The notes under the pieces: generated by a model
Databases searched by the model: none
What the model was told of the DNA's origin: nothing
Seen by the model: only the letters and a program-made list of their open reading frames with translations
Shown here: piece after piece, positions 8,584 to 17,770 of the stretch
Layout of the letters: each line of letters begins with the position of its first letter
How positions within the stretch are numbered: the stretch's first letter is position 1
Source: Foliimonas ilicis
GTDB lineage: Bacteria; Pseudomonadota; Alphaproteobacteria; Rhizobiales; Rhizobiaceae
NCBI RefSeq assembly: GCF_039939195.1
Contig: NZ_JBDUUH010000014.1
Span: forward strand, 62,001 to 126,000
Direction of reading: 5' to 3'
Length of the DNA: 64,000 nt
Made by a program: the position numbers and the translations under genes

Positions 8584-9786
8584 ATGAACGTCGTTGAACG
8601 CTACATCATGCGCCGCGTGCTTCAGGTTTTCGCGGCTGCTCTGTTCTGGACGCTCGCAATCGTCTGGACGACGCAGGTGCTTGCCCGCATCGATCTGGTG
8701 ACGGACAGCGGTCAATCCGCACTGACATTCTTCGAAATCGCAACGTTGATTTTGCCGTCGATCATCCCGATCGTGGTGCCGTTCGCGCTCATCATCGCCG
8801 TGGCGCAGACGCTGAGCATCATGAATACGGATTCCGAACTCGCGGTAATCAGCGCATCCGGCGCGTCGCGAATGACCATCGTCAGCCCGATCATAATCGT
8901 GGGACTTTTGGCCAGCGCGTTTTCATTCGCGGTCGACAATGGCGTCGATCCTTATGCGCGGCAGCGCGGCCGCGAGCTGGTCGCAACCGCACGCGCCGAC
9001 CTTCTTTCGCTGGTCATTCAGGAAGGCACGTTCCGCAAGGTGGATGACGGGCTTTTCGTGCAGATCGGGGAACGCCTGCCTGATGGACGACTCGGCGGCA
9101 TTTTCGTTGCCGATTCGCGCGAAGAAGGCATCGACCTGCTTTATTATGCAAAGACCGGCGCGGTGGTCGATATCGACGACAAGAACATGCTGATCATGAA
9201 TGACGGCGTCATTCACCGCAAAACACCGGCTGGCGACGTCTCCGTCATTCGCTTCACGTCCTATGCTTTCGATCTTTCGGTATTCGCCTCGGCGACCGGT
9301 TCGATCACGATGTATCCGAAGGACCGGACGATCCCCTATCTGCTCAACCCGGACCCGAACGATCCTGTTTATAAACACAAGCCGGCATCCTTCCGCGCCG
9401 AGTTTCATCGCCGCATGACCGAATGGACTTTCCCGTTCGTGTTCGCACTCATCGGGCTTGCTGTCGCAGGCGATGCGCGATCGCATCGCGAAGGACGCAT
9501 CAATCCGCTGATCACAGCCGTCGTCATTGCGCTTTTCGTGCGTTGGCTGGGCTTTTTCACAGCCAACCAATTGCAGACCGCCGCCTATATGACGCCGCTC
9601 GTCTACGCCGTTCCGATTGGCTCATCTCTCGTTTGCATATGGTTCATCGCGACGAACCGGACCATGGAGCTGCCGATTTCCGTTGCTGAACGCATCTATG
9701 CCCTGTTCGGCAATGCTCGAAAGCGCCTTTCAAACGTCTGGATGCGCATTACCGGGCGTGCGGCAAGCTCACAGGGGCAGCTCTGA
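8584..9786 (+). CDS. lptF: LPS export ABC transporter permease LptF
   Basis: The 400-aa inner-membrane permease has the LptF/LptG arrangement: three N-terminal transmembrane helices, a periplasmic beta-jellyroll domain (about residues 130-280) and three C-terminal helices. It begins with ERYIMRRVLQVF, the typical N-terminus. With LptG and the ATPase LptB it extracts LPS from the inner membrane and pushes it onto the Lpt bridge. Its TGA stop overlaps the lptG ATG by one base. Confidence 0.95.
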   Translation: MNVVERYIMRRVLQVFAAALFWTLAIVWTTQVLARIDLVTDSGQSALTFFEIATLILPSIIPIVVPFALIIAVAQTLSIMNTDSELAVISASGASRMTIVSPIIIVGLLASAFSFAVDNGVDPYARQRGRELVATARADLLSLVIQEGTFRKVDDGLFVQIGERLPDGRLGGIFVADSREEGIDLLYYAKTGAVVDIDDKNMLIMNDGVIHRKTPAGDVSVIRFTSYAFDLSVFASATGSITMYPKDRTIPYLLNPDPNDPVYKHKPASFRAEFHRRMTEWTFPFVFALIGLAVAGDARSHREGRINPLITAVVIALFVRWLGFFTANQLQTAAYMTPLVYAVPIGSSLVCIWFIATNRTMELPISVAERIYALFGNARKRLSNVWMRITGRAASSQGQL

Positions 9787-10871
9787 TGGGTTGGACGCTC
9801 GGACGCTATTTCTTCTTCCGTTATCTGACGATAACCACCTGGTTCTTCATCGGCATTTTCGCGCTGGTCTTTCTTATCGACTTCACCGAATTTTCAAGCC
9901 GCACATCCGGCCTCCCCGGATTTACAGTCGGGATAGCGCTGGCGATTTCGGCGCTACGCGTGCCCATGGTCATGCAGCAGACGGTTCCATTCGTTGCTCT
10001 CTTTGCCGCAATGGCAACGCTGATTTCGCTCAACCGGAAATACGAACTGGTCATTGCACGCTCGGCAGGCATTTCGGCATGGCAGTTTCTGCTGCCATCA
10101 TGCATCGGCGCGCTGCTTTTCGGCATATTGACCGTCGGCCTGCTCAATCCCCTCGCCGCGCATGGCTATTCGCGCTCGGAAACGCTTGAAACGACGCTGC
10201 GCTCTGGAAATTCGAACGAAGTCTCGGCTTTCTCGGCACCATGGATTCGCCAGAAGACGAATGGCACCGATACGATCATCGGCGCGCGCGCGATTCTCAA
10301 TCAGGGCCTTGAACTGGCAGATGCCGTGTTCATCGATCTGGACAAGGACGGCGAGATCGTCGAGCGCAAAGACGCGCAGCGTGCTTTCCTGCGGGATGGT
10401 TATTGGGAGCTTAACAGCGTCAGGGTGCTGCGCGGCAGCACGGATGTAGAGCGGCTGGACCAAGCGCGTGTGCCGACTAACCTCAAACCTGAATTCGTTC
10501 AGGAGCGCCTCGCAAGGCCCGAAACCATCCCGTTTCTGGAGCTTCCGGGCAAGATCGAAGTGGCGCGCTCCTTCGGCCTTCGCGCCAACGCCTTCGCCAT
10601 GCAGTTCCACTCGCTTCTGGCATTGCCGCTGCTGCTGGTCGCAATGACTCTCATTGCTGCAACAGTTTCGATGCGATTTGCACGAATGGGACAGTCGGCA
10701 ACGATGATTCTGGGTGGCGTCATGGCCGGGTTTCTGCTTTATGTCGTTTCGGTATTGGTCAAAGCATTTGGTAACGCAGGCTTCATGCCACCATTCATTG
10801 CGGCGTGGTCTCCGGTTGTGATAGCGATGTTTTTCGGGGTTACTTTCCTGCTCTACAAGGAGGACGGTTAG
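9786..10871 (+). CDS. lptG: LPS export ABC transporter permease LptG
   Basis: The 361-aa partner of LptF has the same 3 TM, periplasmic domain, 3 TM plan and the N-terminal LGRYFFFRYLTITT. It is translationally coupled on both sides: its first base is the last base of lptF, and its TAG stop shares its final G with the GTG proposed as the lptD start. This supports fixed stoichiometry of the inner-membrane complex with the outer-membrane translocon. Confidence 0.95.
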   Translation: MGWTLGRYFFFRYLTITTWFFIGIFALVFLIDFTEFSSRTSGLPGFTVGIALAISALRVPMVMQQTVPFVALFAAMATLISLNRKYELVIARSAGISAWQFLLPSCIGALLFGILTVGLLNPLAAHGYSRSETLETTLRSGNSNEVSAFSAPWIRQKTNGTDTIIGARAILNQGLELADAVFIDLDKDGEIVERKDAQRAFLRDGYWELNSVRVLRGSTDVERLDQARVPTNLKPEFVQERLARPETIPFLELPGKIEVARSFGLRANAFAMQFHSLLALPLLLVAMTLIAATVSMRFARMGQSATMILGGVMAGFLLYVVSVLVKAFGNAGFMPPFIAAWSPVVIAMFFGVTFLLYKEDG

Positions 10872-13288
10872 TGAGGGGTGCGGTGTCGTCTATCCGCAAA
10901 TCGGCTTTCTTGACGCGCCTTTACGGCGCGACTGCACTCGCTTGCGTAATGGCTTGCGTCGTGGCGCCCACGTCTTCCTTCGCACAGATCGATGGACAGA
11001 TTCCGGCGCCAAGTGTTCCAGCCGGTTCGCAAATGCTTCTCGAGGCGGACACGCTCGTCTACGATAACGATAACAATACGGTCAGCGCCGTCGGCGGCGT
11101 GCAGATCGATTACGGCGGCAATCGCATCGTTGCGCAGCGTGTAAAATACGACCGCAACACCTCGCGCCTCATCGCCACCGGCAATGTCGAGATCATCGAC
11201 AGCGACGGCACCAAAATCTATTCCGAAGAAATCGACATTACGGACGATTTCGCGAACGGCTTCGTCAATGCATTGCGCATCGAAACCGTCGACAAGACCT
11301 ATTTCGCGGCAGAGAGCGCCGAGCGCAAGGACGGCCAGCTCACGACGTTCAACAATGGCGTCTACACGGCTTGCGAACCTTGCGAAGAAAAGCCCGACAA
11401 GGCGCCGATCTGGCGCATCAAGGCCCAGAAGATCATCTGGAATGGCCAGGCCAAGACTGTGCGCTTCGAGAAGTCGCGCTTCGAATTTTTCGGCTTCCCC
11501 ATCGCCTATCTTCCGGCATTCGAGATCGCCGACCCGACAGTCAAGCGCAAGAGCGGCTTCCTGATTCCAAGCTTCGGTCAGAACAGCGAACTGGGTTTTG
11601 GTCTCTCAGTGCCTTACTATTTCGCGCTGTCGCCAACCTATGATCTTACCGTTACGGGATCCGGCTATACGAAGCAGGGCTTCCTCGGTCAGGCTGAGTG
11701 GAACCAGCGTTTCAACAATGGCTCTTACACATTGACGATGGCTGGCATTCGCCAGAACGATCCGATGGCTTTCGACGCGAACACGGTCGATCGCGGCACG
11801 ACTGACGATCCGAACCGCTTCCGCGGCATGATCGGCTCGAAGGGCGAGTTCAATCTGAACAAGCGCTGGGCATTCGGCTGGGATGTGATGGCGCAGACCG
11901 ACAAGAATTTTTCGCGCAAATACGAGATCGGAGAGTACAGTCAGTACATCTATCGCTCGGAAGTCTATCTTACCGGCCTGAACGACAGGAACTATTTCGA
12001 TCTGCGCACGATGAAATTCGACGTACAGGAGGAGATTCTGGACACGTCCGCATCGGCGCGAGACAAGAAGCAACCCTGGGTTCTGCCGTCATTCGACTAC
12101 TCCTACACGCCGGATGAATCGATCGCAGGCGGCGAATTGAACATCGATATCAATGCACGCTCGCTATATCGATCGCAGTTGGATCGCGTAACGCGTGTTA
12201 TCGATGGTGAAACAACTACGCAGCGCGTGATCGGTATCGACGGAAGCTCCTCACGTCTTACCGGCGAAGCGGAATGGAAACGCTCCTTCATTACCGATGG
12301 CGGACTTGTGTTCACCCCTCTCCTGGCTTTCCAGGCGGACACGACATACTCCAACCCCAATTCGGAATCCATTGCGGCGATCAATGATATGGCGACGAAC
12401 CGCGGCGGCGTCTCGTCCGACGTTCGCTCGGCCTATAATCGCTTCATGGCGACGGCCGGCATGGAACTTCGCTGGCCGGTGCTCTTCTCGGCAACCAGTT
12501 CATCTCATGTTCTGGAGCCAATGGGGCAGATCTTCGCCAGACCGGATACCAGCTACACCTCCGAGCTCGGCTTCCCGAATGAAGACGCGCAGAGCTTTGT
12601 GTTTGACGCATCGACCCTGTTCGAGCGCGACAAGTTTTCCGGTTATGATCGGATCGAAGGCGGCACGCGTGCAAATATCGGTGTGCGCTACTCCGGCTCA
12701 TACGACAATGGCTGGTCGACGAGCGCACTTGCAGGACAATCCTATCGCGTTGCCGGCGACAACACGTTCCTCGCACCCGATCTGGTCAATGTCGGCTTGA
12801 ATTCCGGCCTCGAGACAGACAAATCCGATTATGTCGGCATGGCAGGTTTCGTCAGCCCGTTCGGGCTTTCCGGTTCCGCCAGCGCGCGGCTGGACGAAGA
12901 GACATTTGAAATCCGCCGGGCAGAGCTCCGCGCTGCTTACACCAGCAGGCCACTTACCGTGACGGCTCGTTATGCCTTTATCCAAAAGCAGGAAGATTAC
13001 GGCTTTCCGGACGATCGCCGCGAGGTGACGCTGGGTGCCTCTGCACGCATTCAGGAAAACTGGCGCGTGTTCGGCAGCGGAACGTATGATTTCGAATCCT
13101 CCACAGTCACGCGCAACGCCTATGGTTTTGCCTATGACGATGAATGCTTCTCCTATACGATGACCATGTCGGAAAAGCGTAATCCAATTGCGCCTAACGA
13201 TGACACGGAGCGCAGTTTCGGGTTCAATATCTCGTTCCGTACACTTGGGGACTTCGGCTCATCATCGAGTGCTTTCACGACTCAGTGA
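10871..13288 (+). CDS. lptD: LPS-assembly outer membrane protein LptD
   Basis: An 805-aa LPS translocon. The N-terminal signal peptide ends at about SSFAQ (residue 38). An OstA jellyroll domain follows (about 50-170, LLEADTLVYDNDNNTVSAVG), then a long C-terminal beta-barrel region with many alternating aromatic strands. I choose the GTG at 10871, which overlaps the lptG stop by one base; an upstream ATG at 10805 would read far into lptG and spoil the signal peptide. Cysteines are few (CEPC near residue 173 and one near 760), so disulfide pairing may differ from the E. coli protein. Confidence 0.95.
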   Translation: MRGAVSSIRKSAFLTRLYGATALACVMACVVAPTSSFAQIDGQIPAPSVPAGSQMLLEADTLVYDNDNNTVSAVGGVQIDYGGNRIVAQRVKYDRNTSRLIATGNVEIIDSDGTKIYSEEIDITDDFANGFVNALRIETVDKTYFAAESAERKDGQLTTFNNGVYTACEPCEEKPDKAPIWRIKAQKIIWNGQAKTVRFEKSRFEFFGFPIAYLPAFEIADPTVKRKSGFLIPSFGQNSELGFGLSVPYYFALSPTYDLTVTGSGYTKQGFLGQAEWNQRFNNGSYTLTMAGIRQNDPMAFDANTVDRGTTDDPNRFRGMIGSKGEFNLNKRWAFGWDVMAQTDKNFSRKYEIGEYSQYIYRSEVYLTGLNDRNYFDLRTMKFDVQEEILDTSASARDKKQPWVLPSFDYSYTPDESIAGGELNIDINARSLYRSQLDRVTRVIDGETTTQRVIGIDGSSSRLTGEAEWKRSFITDGGLVFTPLLAFQADTTYSNPNSESIAAINDMATNRGGVSSDVRSAYNRFMATAGMELRWPVLFSATSSSHVLEPMGQIFARPDTSYTSELGFPNEDAQSFVFDASTLFERDKFSGYDRIEGGTRANIGVRYSGSYDNGWSTSALAGQSYRVAGDNTFLAPDLVNVGLNSGLETDKSDYVGMAGFVSPFGLSGSASARLDEETFEIRRAELRAAYTSRPLTVTARYAFIQKQEDYGFPDDRREVTLGASARIQENWRVFGSGTYDFESSTVTRNAYGFAYDDECFSYTMTMSEKRNPIAPNDDTERSFGFNISFRTLGDFGSSSSAFTTQ

Positions 13289-13383
13289 TGATGGATGGTG
13301 TCGCGACATCGTTTCGCCGCATAGCGAATGCATGCAAAATTGTGTTCCATCCCTGAAAACAACCGGAAACGGGGAAGAATTGT

Positions 13384-14322
13384 ATGTTTTCGATGAAAAA
13401 ATACCTGTTCTCGACAAGTTTTGCGCTGCTGGTTTCCTTTACGGTCGTGCCATCGGCTGTTTCGATCACCCCTGCGGCGGCAAGCGAGATCAAATATGTC
13501 GTCAATGGCGTACCGGTCACCAGCTATGACATTCAGCGGCGCGCGGCCTTCCTGAAGCTGCAAAGACGCGGTGGCGGCAACAGTGCAGCTTCCGACGAAA
13601 TGGTCGAGCAGGCACTTCGCACCGCCGAGATCAAACGCCTCAACATTCGTGTGTCGGACAAGCAGGTCGGCGACGCGTTCAACCGCTTTGCCAGCAGCAA
13701 CAAGATGTCGGTGCAGCAAATGACCGGCGCGCTCAACCAGGCAGGCGTGACCGCAGAGCATTTCAAGGAATTCATCCGCACCCAGATGGGCTGGAACCAG
13801 GCCCTTCAGGCGCGTCAGCGCGCGCAGGGCGGCTCGATGAGCGAGCAGGATGTCGTCCAGCGCATGTTGAAGGACGGCGGCAACAAGCCGAGTGCCACCG
13901 AATACATGCTCCAGCAGGTTATTTTCGTGGTGCCCCAAGGTGAACGCGGTGCGACGCTCGGCAAGCGCAAGCGCGAGGCGGAAGCCATGCGCGGACGCTT
14001 TGCCGGCTGCGACAGGACGCGTGATTTCGCAAAGGGACTGCTTGATGTGACCGTTCGCGACCTTGGACGCGTTCTGGCACCGGAACTTCCGCCGGATTGG
14101 GCCGATCAGATCAAGAGCACGAAATCCGGCGGCGCCACCGCTGTTCGCGAAACCGAGCGCGGCGTCGAGTTCATAGGCATCTGCAGCGCGCGCGAAGTTT
14201 CCGACGACCGCGTCGCACGCAGCGTCTTCCAGAACGAAGGCACGAACGACAAGCAGGCCGACGAGTTGAGCAAGCGCTACATCACCGAGCTTAAAGAAAA
14301 AGCTCGTATCGTTCAGCGTTAG
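13384..14322 (+). CDS. surA: SurA-type periplasmic chaperone / peptidyl-prolyl isomerase-like protein
   Basis: The 312-aa protein has a signal peptide (to about AAASE, residue 36), a SurA N-terminal chaperone domain beginning EIKYVVNGVPVTSYDIQRR, and one divergent parvulin-like region (about 178-275, LQQVIFVVP...DLGRVLAPELP). SurA helps outer membrane proteins, including LptD, reach the BAM machine. Its place directly after lptD matches that role. E. coli SurA has two parvulin domains; this shorter form with one is usual in alphaproteobacteria. The ATG at 13384 follows GGGGAAG. Confidence 0.9.
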   Translation: MFSMKKYLFSTSFALLVSFTVVPSAVSITPAAASEIKYVVNGVPVTSYDIQRRAAFLKLQRRGGGNSAASDEMVEQALRTAEIKRLNIRVSDKQVGDAFNRFASSNKMSVQQMTGALNQAGVTAEHFKEFIRTQMGWNQALQARQRAQGGSMSEQDVVQRMLKDGGNKPSATEYMLQQVIFVVPQGERGATLGKRKREAEAMRGRFAGCDRTRDFAKGLLDVTVRDLGRVLAPELPPDWADQIKSTKSGGATAVRETERGVEFIGICSAREVSDDRVARSVFQNEGTNDKQADELSKRYITELKEKARIVQR

Positions 14323-14334
14323 GCTTTTCTGTTA

Positions 14335-15372
14335 ATGCCGAATACGCGTGTCTCGCGTCCGCTTGCACTGACCTCCGGCGATCCTTCCGGCATTGGCCCG
14401 GAGATCGCCCTTTCGGCGTGGCATCAGAGAATGTCCGCCGACATTGCACCATTCTACCTGCTCGGCGACCCAGTGCTGATTGCGGCGCGTGCTCAAGCGG
14501 TCGGATTGGAAACGCCGCTGGCTGTCACCGATCCGGGGGGCGCTGCCGAGGCATTCGCAACGGCCTTGCCCATCGTGCCGCTAAAAGCTTCATTCCGCGA
14601 TAGTGCCGGAACTCCCGATTCTTCCAATGCCGCCGGTATTCTGGAATCGATCGATCGCGGGGTGGCCGATGTGTTTTCAGGCGATGCGGCGGCAATCGTC
14701 ACCTGCCCCATTGCGAAAAAGCCGCTCTACGATGCTGGTTTTCTCTTCCCCGGACATACCGAATATCTGGCGCATCTGGCAGGGCGCGCTGCCGGTACCA
14801 CCGGCGCCGCCAGTACACCGGTCATGATGCTTGCAGGCCCTGAACTGCGCGCGGTCCCGGTGACGATCCATGTGCCGCTCAAGACGGTTTCCGAGCTGCT
14901 TACCGGCCATTTGATCGTAACGGTTGCGCGTGTGGTCGCAAATGATCTCAAGAACCGTTTCGGCATCGAGAACCCAAGGCTCGCGATTGCCGGTCTCAAC
15001 CCGCATGCTGGCGAAGGCGGATCGATGGGCACCGAGGACGATGTCATCGTGCGCCCAGCCGTCGAGGCATTGCGCGCCGAAGGTATCGAGGCGTTCGGCC
15101 CCCTGCCCGCCGACACGATGTTCCATCCGCGCGCGCGCGCAAGTTACGATGTGGCGATCTGCATGTATCACGATCAGGCGCTGATCCCCGCCAAGGCTCT
15201 GGCTTTCGACGAGACGGTGAACGTCACGCTCGGCCTGCCCTTCATTCGCACCTCGCCCGACCACGGCACCGCATTCGATATTGCAGGCAAAGGCGTGGCG
15301 CGGCCGGACAGCCTGATCGCAGCGCTGAAGCTTGCCCGGCAACTCGCCGACCGTACGACACAATCCGCATGA
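14335..15372 (+). CDS. pdxA: 4-hydroxythreonine-4-phosphate dehydrogenase
   Basis: A 345-aa PdxA, which oxidises 4-phosphohydroxy-L-threonine in de novo pyridoxal phosphate synthesis. Family motifs are TSGDPSGIGPEI (residues 13-24), GHTEYLA with a metal-binding His, NPHAGEGG and MYHDQALIPAK. It overlaps rsmA by four bases (ATGA). The surA-pdxA-rsmA order is conserved in many Proteobacteria. Confidence 0.96.
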   Translation: MPNTRVSRPLALTSGDPSGIGPEIALSAWHQRMSADIAPFYLLGDPVLIAARAQAVGLETPLAVTDPGGAAEAFATALPIVPLKASFRDSAGTPDSSNAAGILESIDRGVADVFSGDAAAIVTCPIAKKPLYDAGFLFPGHTEYLAHLAGRAAGTTGAASTPVMMLAGPELRAVPVTIHVPLKTVSELLTGHLIVTVARVVANDLKNRFGIENPRLAIAGLNPHAGEGGSMGTEDDVIVRPAVEALRAEGIEAFGPLPADTMFHPRARASYDVAICMYHDQALIPAKALAFDETVNVTLGLPFIRTSPDHGTAFDIAGKGVARPDSLIAALKLARQLADRTTQSA

Positions 15373-16199
15373 GCATAGATGGGCTGCCGCCGCTTCGCGA
15401 CGTGATCCGCGATCACGAACTCCAGGCGAAAAAATCGCTCGGCCAGAATTTTCTGCTCGACCTCAATCTGACGAGCAAGATCGCGCGCGCCTCCGGCAAT
15501 CTGGAAGGTGCGACCGTCATCGAAGTTGGCCCCGGCCCCGGCGGGCTTACACGTGCGCTGCTTGCCAATGGTGCGGCGAAAGTGATCGCCATAGAACGGG
15601 ATGAGCGCTGCCTTTCCGCGCTCGCCGAAATCGCTGCGCATTATCCGGGGAGGCTGGATGTCGTGTCAGGCGATGCTTTGAAGGCCGATTTCGCGGCACT
15701 CGCGGATGGAAAGCCGGTGCGGATCGTTGCCAATCTTCCCTACAATATCGGCACGGAATTGCTGGTTCGCTGGCTGACGGTGGCGGAATGGCCGCCCTTC
15801 TACCAATCCATGACGTTGATGTTCCAGCGCGAGGTGGCCCAGCGCATCGTCGCGAAACCCGGCAGCGATGCTTACGGGCGGCTGGGCGTTCTGGCAGGCT
15901 GGCGCACCGATGCGCGCATCGCCTTCGACGTACCGCCGCAGGCCTTCACACCGCCGCCGAAGGTGACATCATCGGTCGTACATCTCGTGCCGCGTGAGAA
16001 GCCTATCGAGGCAGATGTACGCATTATCGGGCGTGTGACGGAAGCTGCGTTCGGGCAGCGCCGCAAGATGCTGCGTCAGAGCCTGAAGAGCCTCGGTGCG
16101 GAGCGATTGCTGGAAGCAACCGGCATCGATGGAACGAGACGGGCGGAAACACTCGACATTGCCGAGTTCGCCGCCCTTGCGAACGCGTTAAATCGCTGA
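15369..16199 (+). CDS. rsmA: 16S rRNA (adenine(1518)-N6/adenine(1519)-N6)-dimethyltransferase
   Basis: A 276-aa RsmA/KsgA, which dimethylates two adjacent adenines near the 3' end of 16S rRNA late in 30S assembly. It shows KKSLGQNFLLD (residues 21-31), the SAM motif GPGPGGLTRAL (54-64) and the catalytic NLPY (122-125). The start overlaps pdxA. Its 3' end overlaps convergent gmk by 12 bases. Confidence 0.96.
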   Translation: MSIDGLPPLRDVIRDHELQAKKSLGQNFLLDLNLTSKIARASGNLEGATVIEVGPGPGGLTRALLANGAAKVIAIERDERCLSALAEIAAHYPGRLDVVSGDALKADFAALADGKPVRIVANLPYNIGTELLVRWLTVAEWPPFYQSMTLMFQREVAQRIVAKPGSDAYGRLGVLAGWRTDARIAFDVPPQAFTPPPKVTSSVVHLVPREKPIEADVRIIGRVTEAAFGQRRKMLRQSLKSLGAERLLEATGIDGTRRAETLDIAEFAALANALNR

Positions 16200-16853
16200 G
16201 CCGGGTTTTCCGATATTCTCGTCGAGCAGTCCTGAAACGAAATCGAACAGGCCCGGCCTGCGATCGCGGCGGAGACGTTCCGCCTCAACGATGGCTTTGA
16301 CCTCATTATAGGCCTGGTTCAGATCGTGATTGACGACGACGAAGTCGTATTCTTTCCAATGTTCGATTTCTTCGCGCGCATTCTGCAGGCGCTTTTCGAT
16401 GGCAGCTTCGGCATCCTCCGCGCGACGCATCAGTCTTGAACGCAATTCGGCCATCGAGGGCGGCAGGATGAAGATCGAGACGATATCGACCCGCATCTTT
16501 TCCTTGAGCTGCAGAGCGCCCTGCCAGTCGATGTCGAACAGCATATCGCGGCCTTCGGCCATCGCAGCCTCAACCGGCTCGCGTGGGGTTGCATAGTAAT
16601 TGCCATGCACCTCGGCCCATTCGAGCAAGGCATCTGAATCGCGCAGGCCTTCGAATTCCCGCACCGATTTGAACTTATAGTGCACGCCATCGATTTCGCT
16701 GCCGCGGCGTGGGCGCGTCGTGACGCTGACCGACAACCTCAGATCGTGGTCGCTGTCCAGAAGATTGCGTGCGATGGTCGATTTTCCGGCGCCGGAAGGC
16801 GACGACAGCACCAGCATGAGGCCGCGACGACGAATAACGGTCTGTGAGCTCAT
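16188..16853 (-). CDS. gmk: Guanylate kinase
   Basis: A 221-aa GMP kinase converting GMP to GDP with ATP. The P-loop SSPSGAGKST is at residues 17-26, followed by TTRPRRGSEIDGVHY (GMP site) and DIDWQGALQLK. It lies three bases downstream of yicC on the same strand, a neighbour pair common in bacteria, and converges with rsmA with a 12-bp overlap at the 3' ends. Confidence 0.96.
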   Translation of the reverse strand: MSSQTVIRRRGLMLVLSSPSGAGKSTIARNLLDSDHDLRLSVSVTTRPRRGSEIDGVHYKFKSVREFEGLRDSDALLEWAEVHGNYYATPREPVEAAMAEGRDMLFDIDWQGALQLKEKMRVDIVSIFILPPSMAELRSRLMRRAEDAEAAIEKRLQNAREEIEHWKEYDFVVVNHDLNQAYNEVKAIVEAERLRRDRRPGLFDFVSGLLDENIGKPGSAI

Positions 16854-16856
16854 GCT

Positions 16857-17747
16857 CTACTCCAAATTCTGAACCTGTTCGCGAAACTGATCGACCACGA
16901 CTTTCAGTTCCAGCCCAATGGCCGTAACCGAAGCGGCGTTCGATTTCGAGCACAAAGTGTTAGATTCGCGATTGAATTCCTGCGCCAGAAAGTCGAGCTT
17001 CCGGCCGACCGGGCCTTGCCCGCCGAGCAGGCTGCGGGCGGACGCGACATGCGTCTTGAGACGGTCGAGCTCCTCGCGGATATCGGCTTTGGTGGCGAGA
17101 AACGCCGCTTCCATATGAAGCCGTGCTTCGTCGAGATTGGTGCTGGCATCCATAAGCAGCGCGACCTGCTCGGAGATGCGCGCGCGGATGACACCCGGCT
17201 CGCGCGAAGGATCCGCTTCCGCCCGAAGCGTCAGCGCTTCAACCGTGTCGATATGGCCGGAAAGCAGCGATTTCAGTGCTTCGCCTTCATCGCCGCGTGC
17301 TTTTTCCAAAGCTGACAGCGCCTGATCGAGCGTTGCGATTACCACAGCATCGAGCTGCGCCCTGCTTTCTTCGGTTTCGGCTGTTTCGGGCACTTCCAGA
17401 ACGCCGCGCAGCGCGAGCAAGCCATCGGCGCTGGCCGGGGCCACACCGAATTGCTCTTCAAGTCGCTTGGCAAGGCCGGCAATATCTTTGAGAAACACTT
17501 CGTTGATGACCGGCTGCGTTTGCGAACCGCCGGTTCTGTTTACCGTCAACGTGGCCTGAAAATTACCGCGCGAAAACCGCTTCTGGATTGTCTGGCGGAC
17601 GTTTTGTTCAAGCCGCTCAAAGCCGGGAGGAAAACGAAGGCGTACTTCCACGCTCTTGCCGTTTACCGACTTCACTTCCCAGGCGACGCTCGTTCCCTCG
17701 CTTTCGGAGGAAGCGCGCGCGAACCCTGTCATGCTCTGCAAATTCAT
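16857..17747 (-). CDS. yicC: YicC/YloC family endoribonuclease
   Basis: The 296-aa protein starts with the typical MQSMTGFARA-like sequence (NLQSMTGFARASSES) and has the C-terminal GRKLDFLAQEFNRESNT motif of the YicC family. Members are metal-dependent endoribonucleases acting on sRNA/mRNA, and the gene is classically linked to stationary-phase survival. It sits between mltG and gmk in one orientation. Confidence 0.93.
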   Translation of the reverse strand: MNLQSMTGFARASSESEGTSVAWEVKSVNGKSVEVRLRFPPGFERLEQNVRQTIQKRFSRGNFQATLTVNRTGGSQTQPVINEVFLKDIAGLAKRLEEQFGVAPASADGLLALRGVLEVPETAETEESRAQLDAVVIATLDQALSALEKARGDEGEALKSLLSGHIDTVEALTLRAEADPSREPGVIRARISEQVALLMDASTNLDEARLHMEAAFLATKADIREELDRLKTHVASARSLLGGQGPVGRKLDFLAQEFNRESNTLCSKSNAASVTAIGLELKVVVDQFREQVQNLE

Positions 17748-17770
17748 GGTTCCCGCGCCTGTTCGCTTAT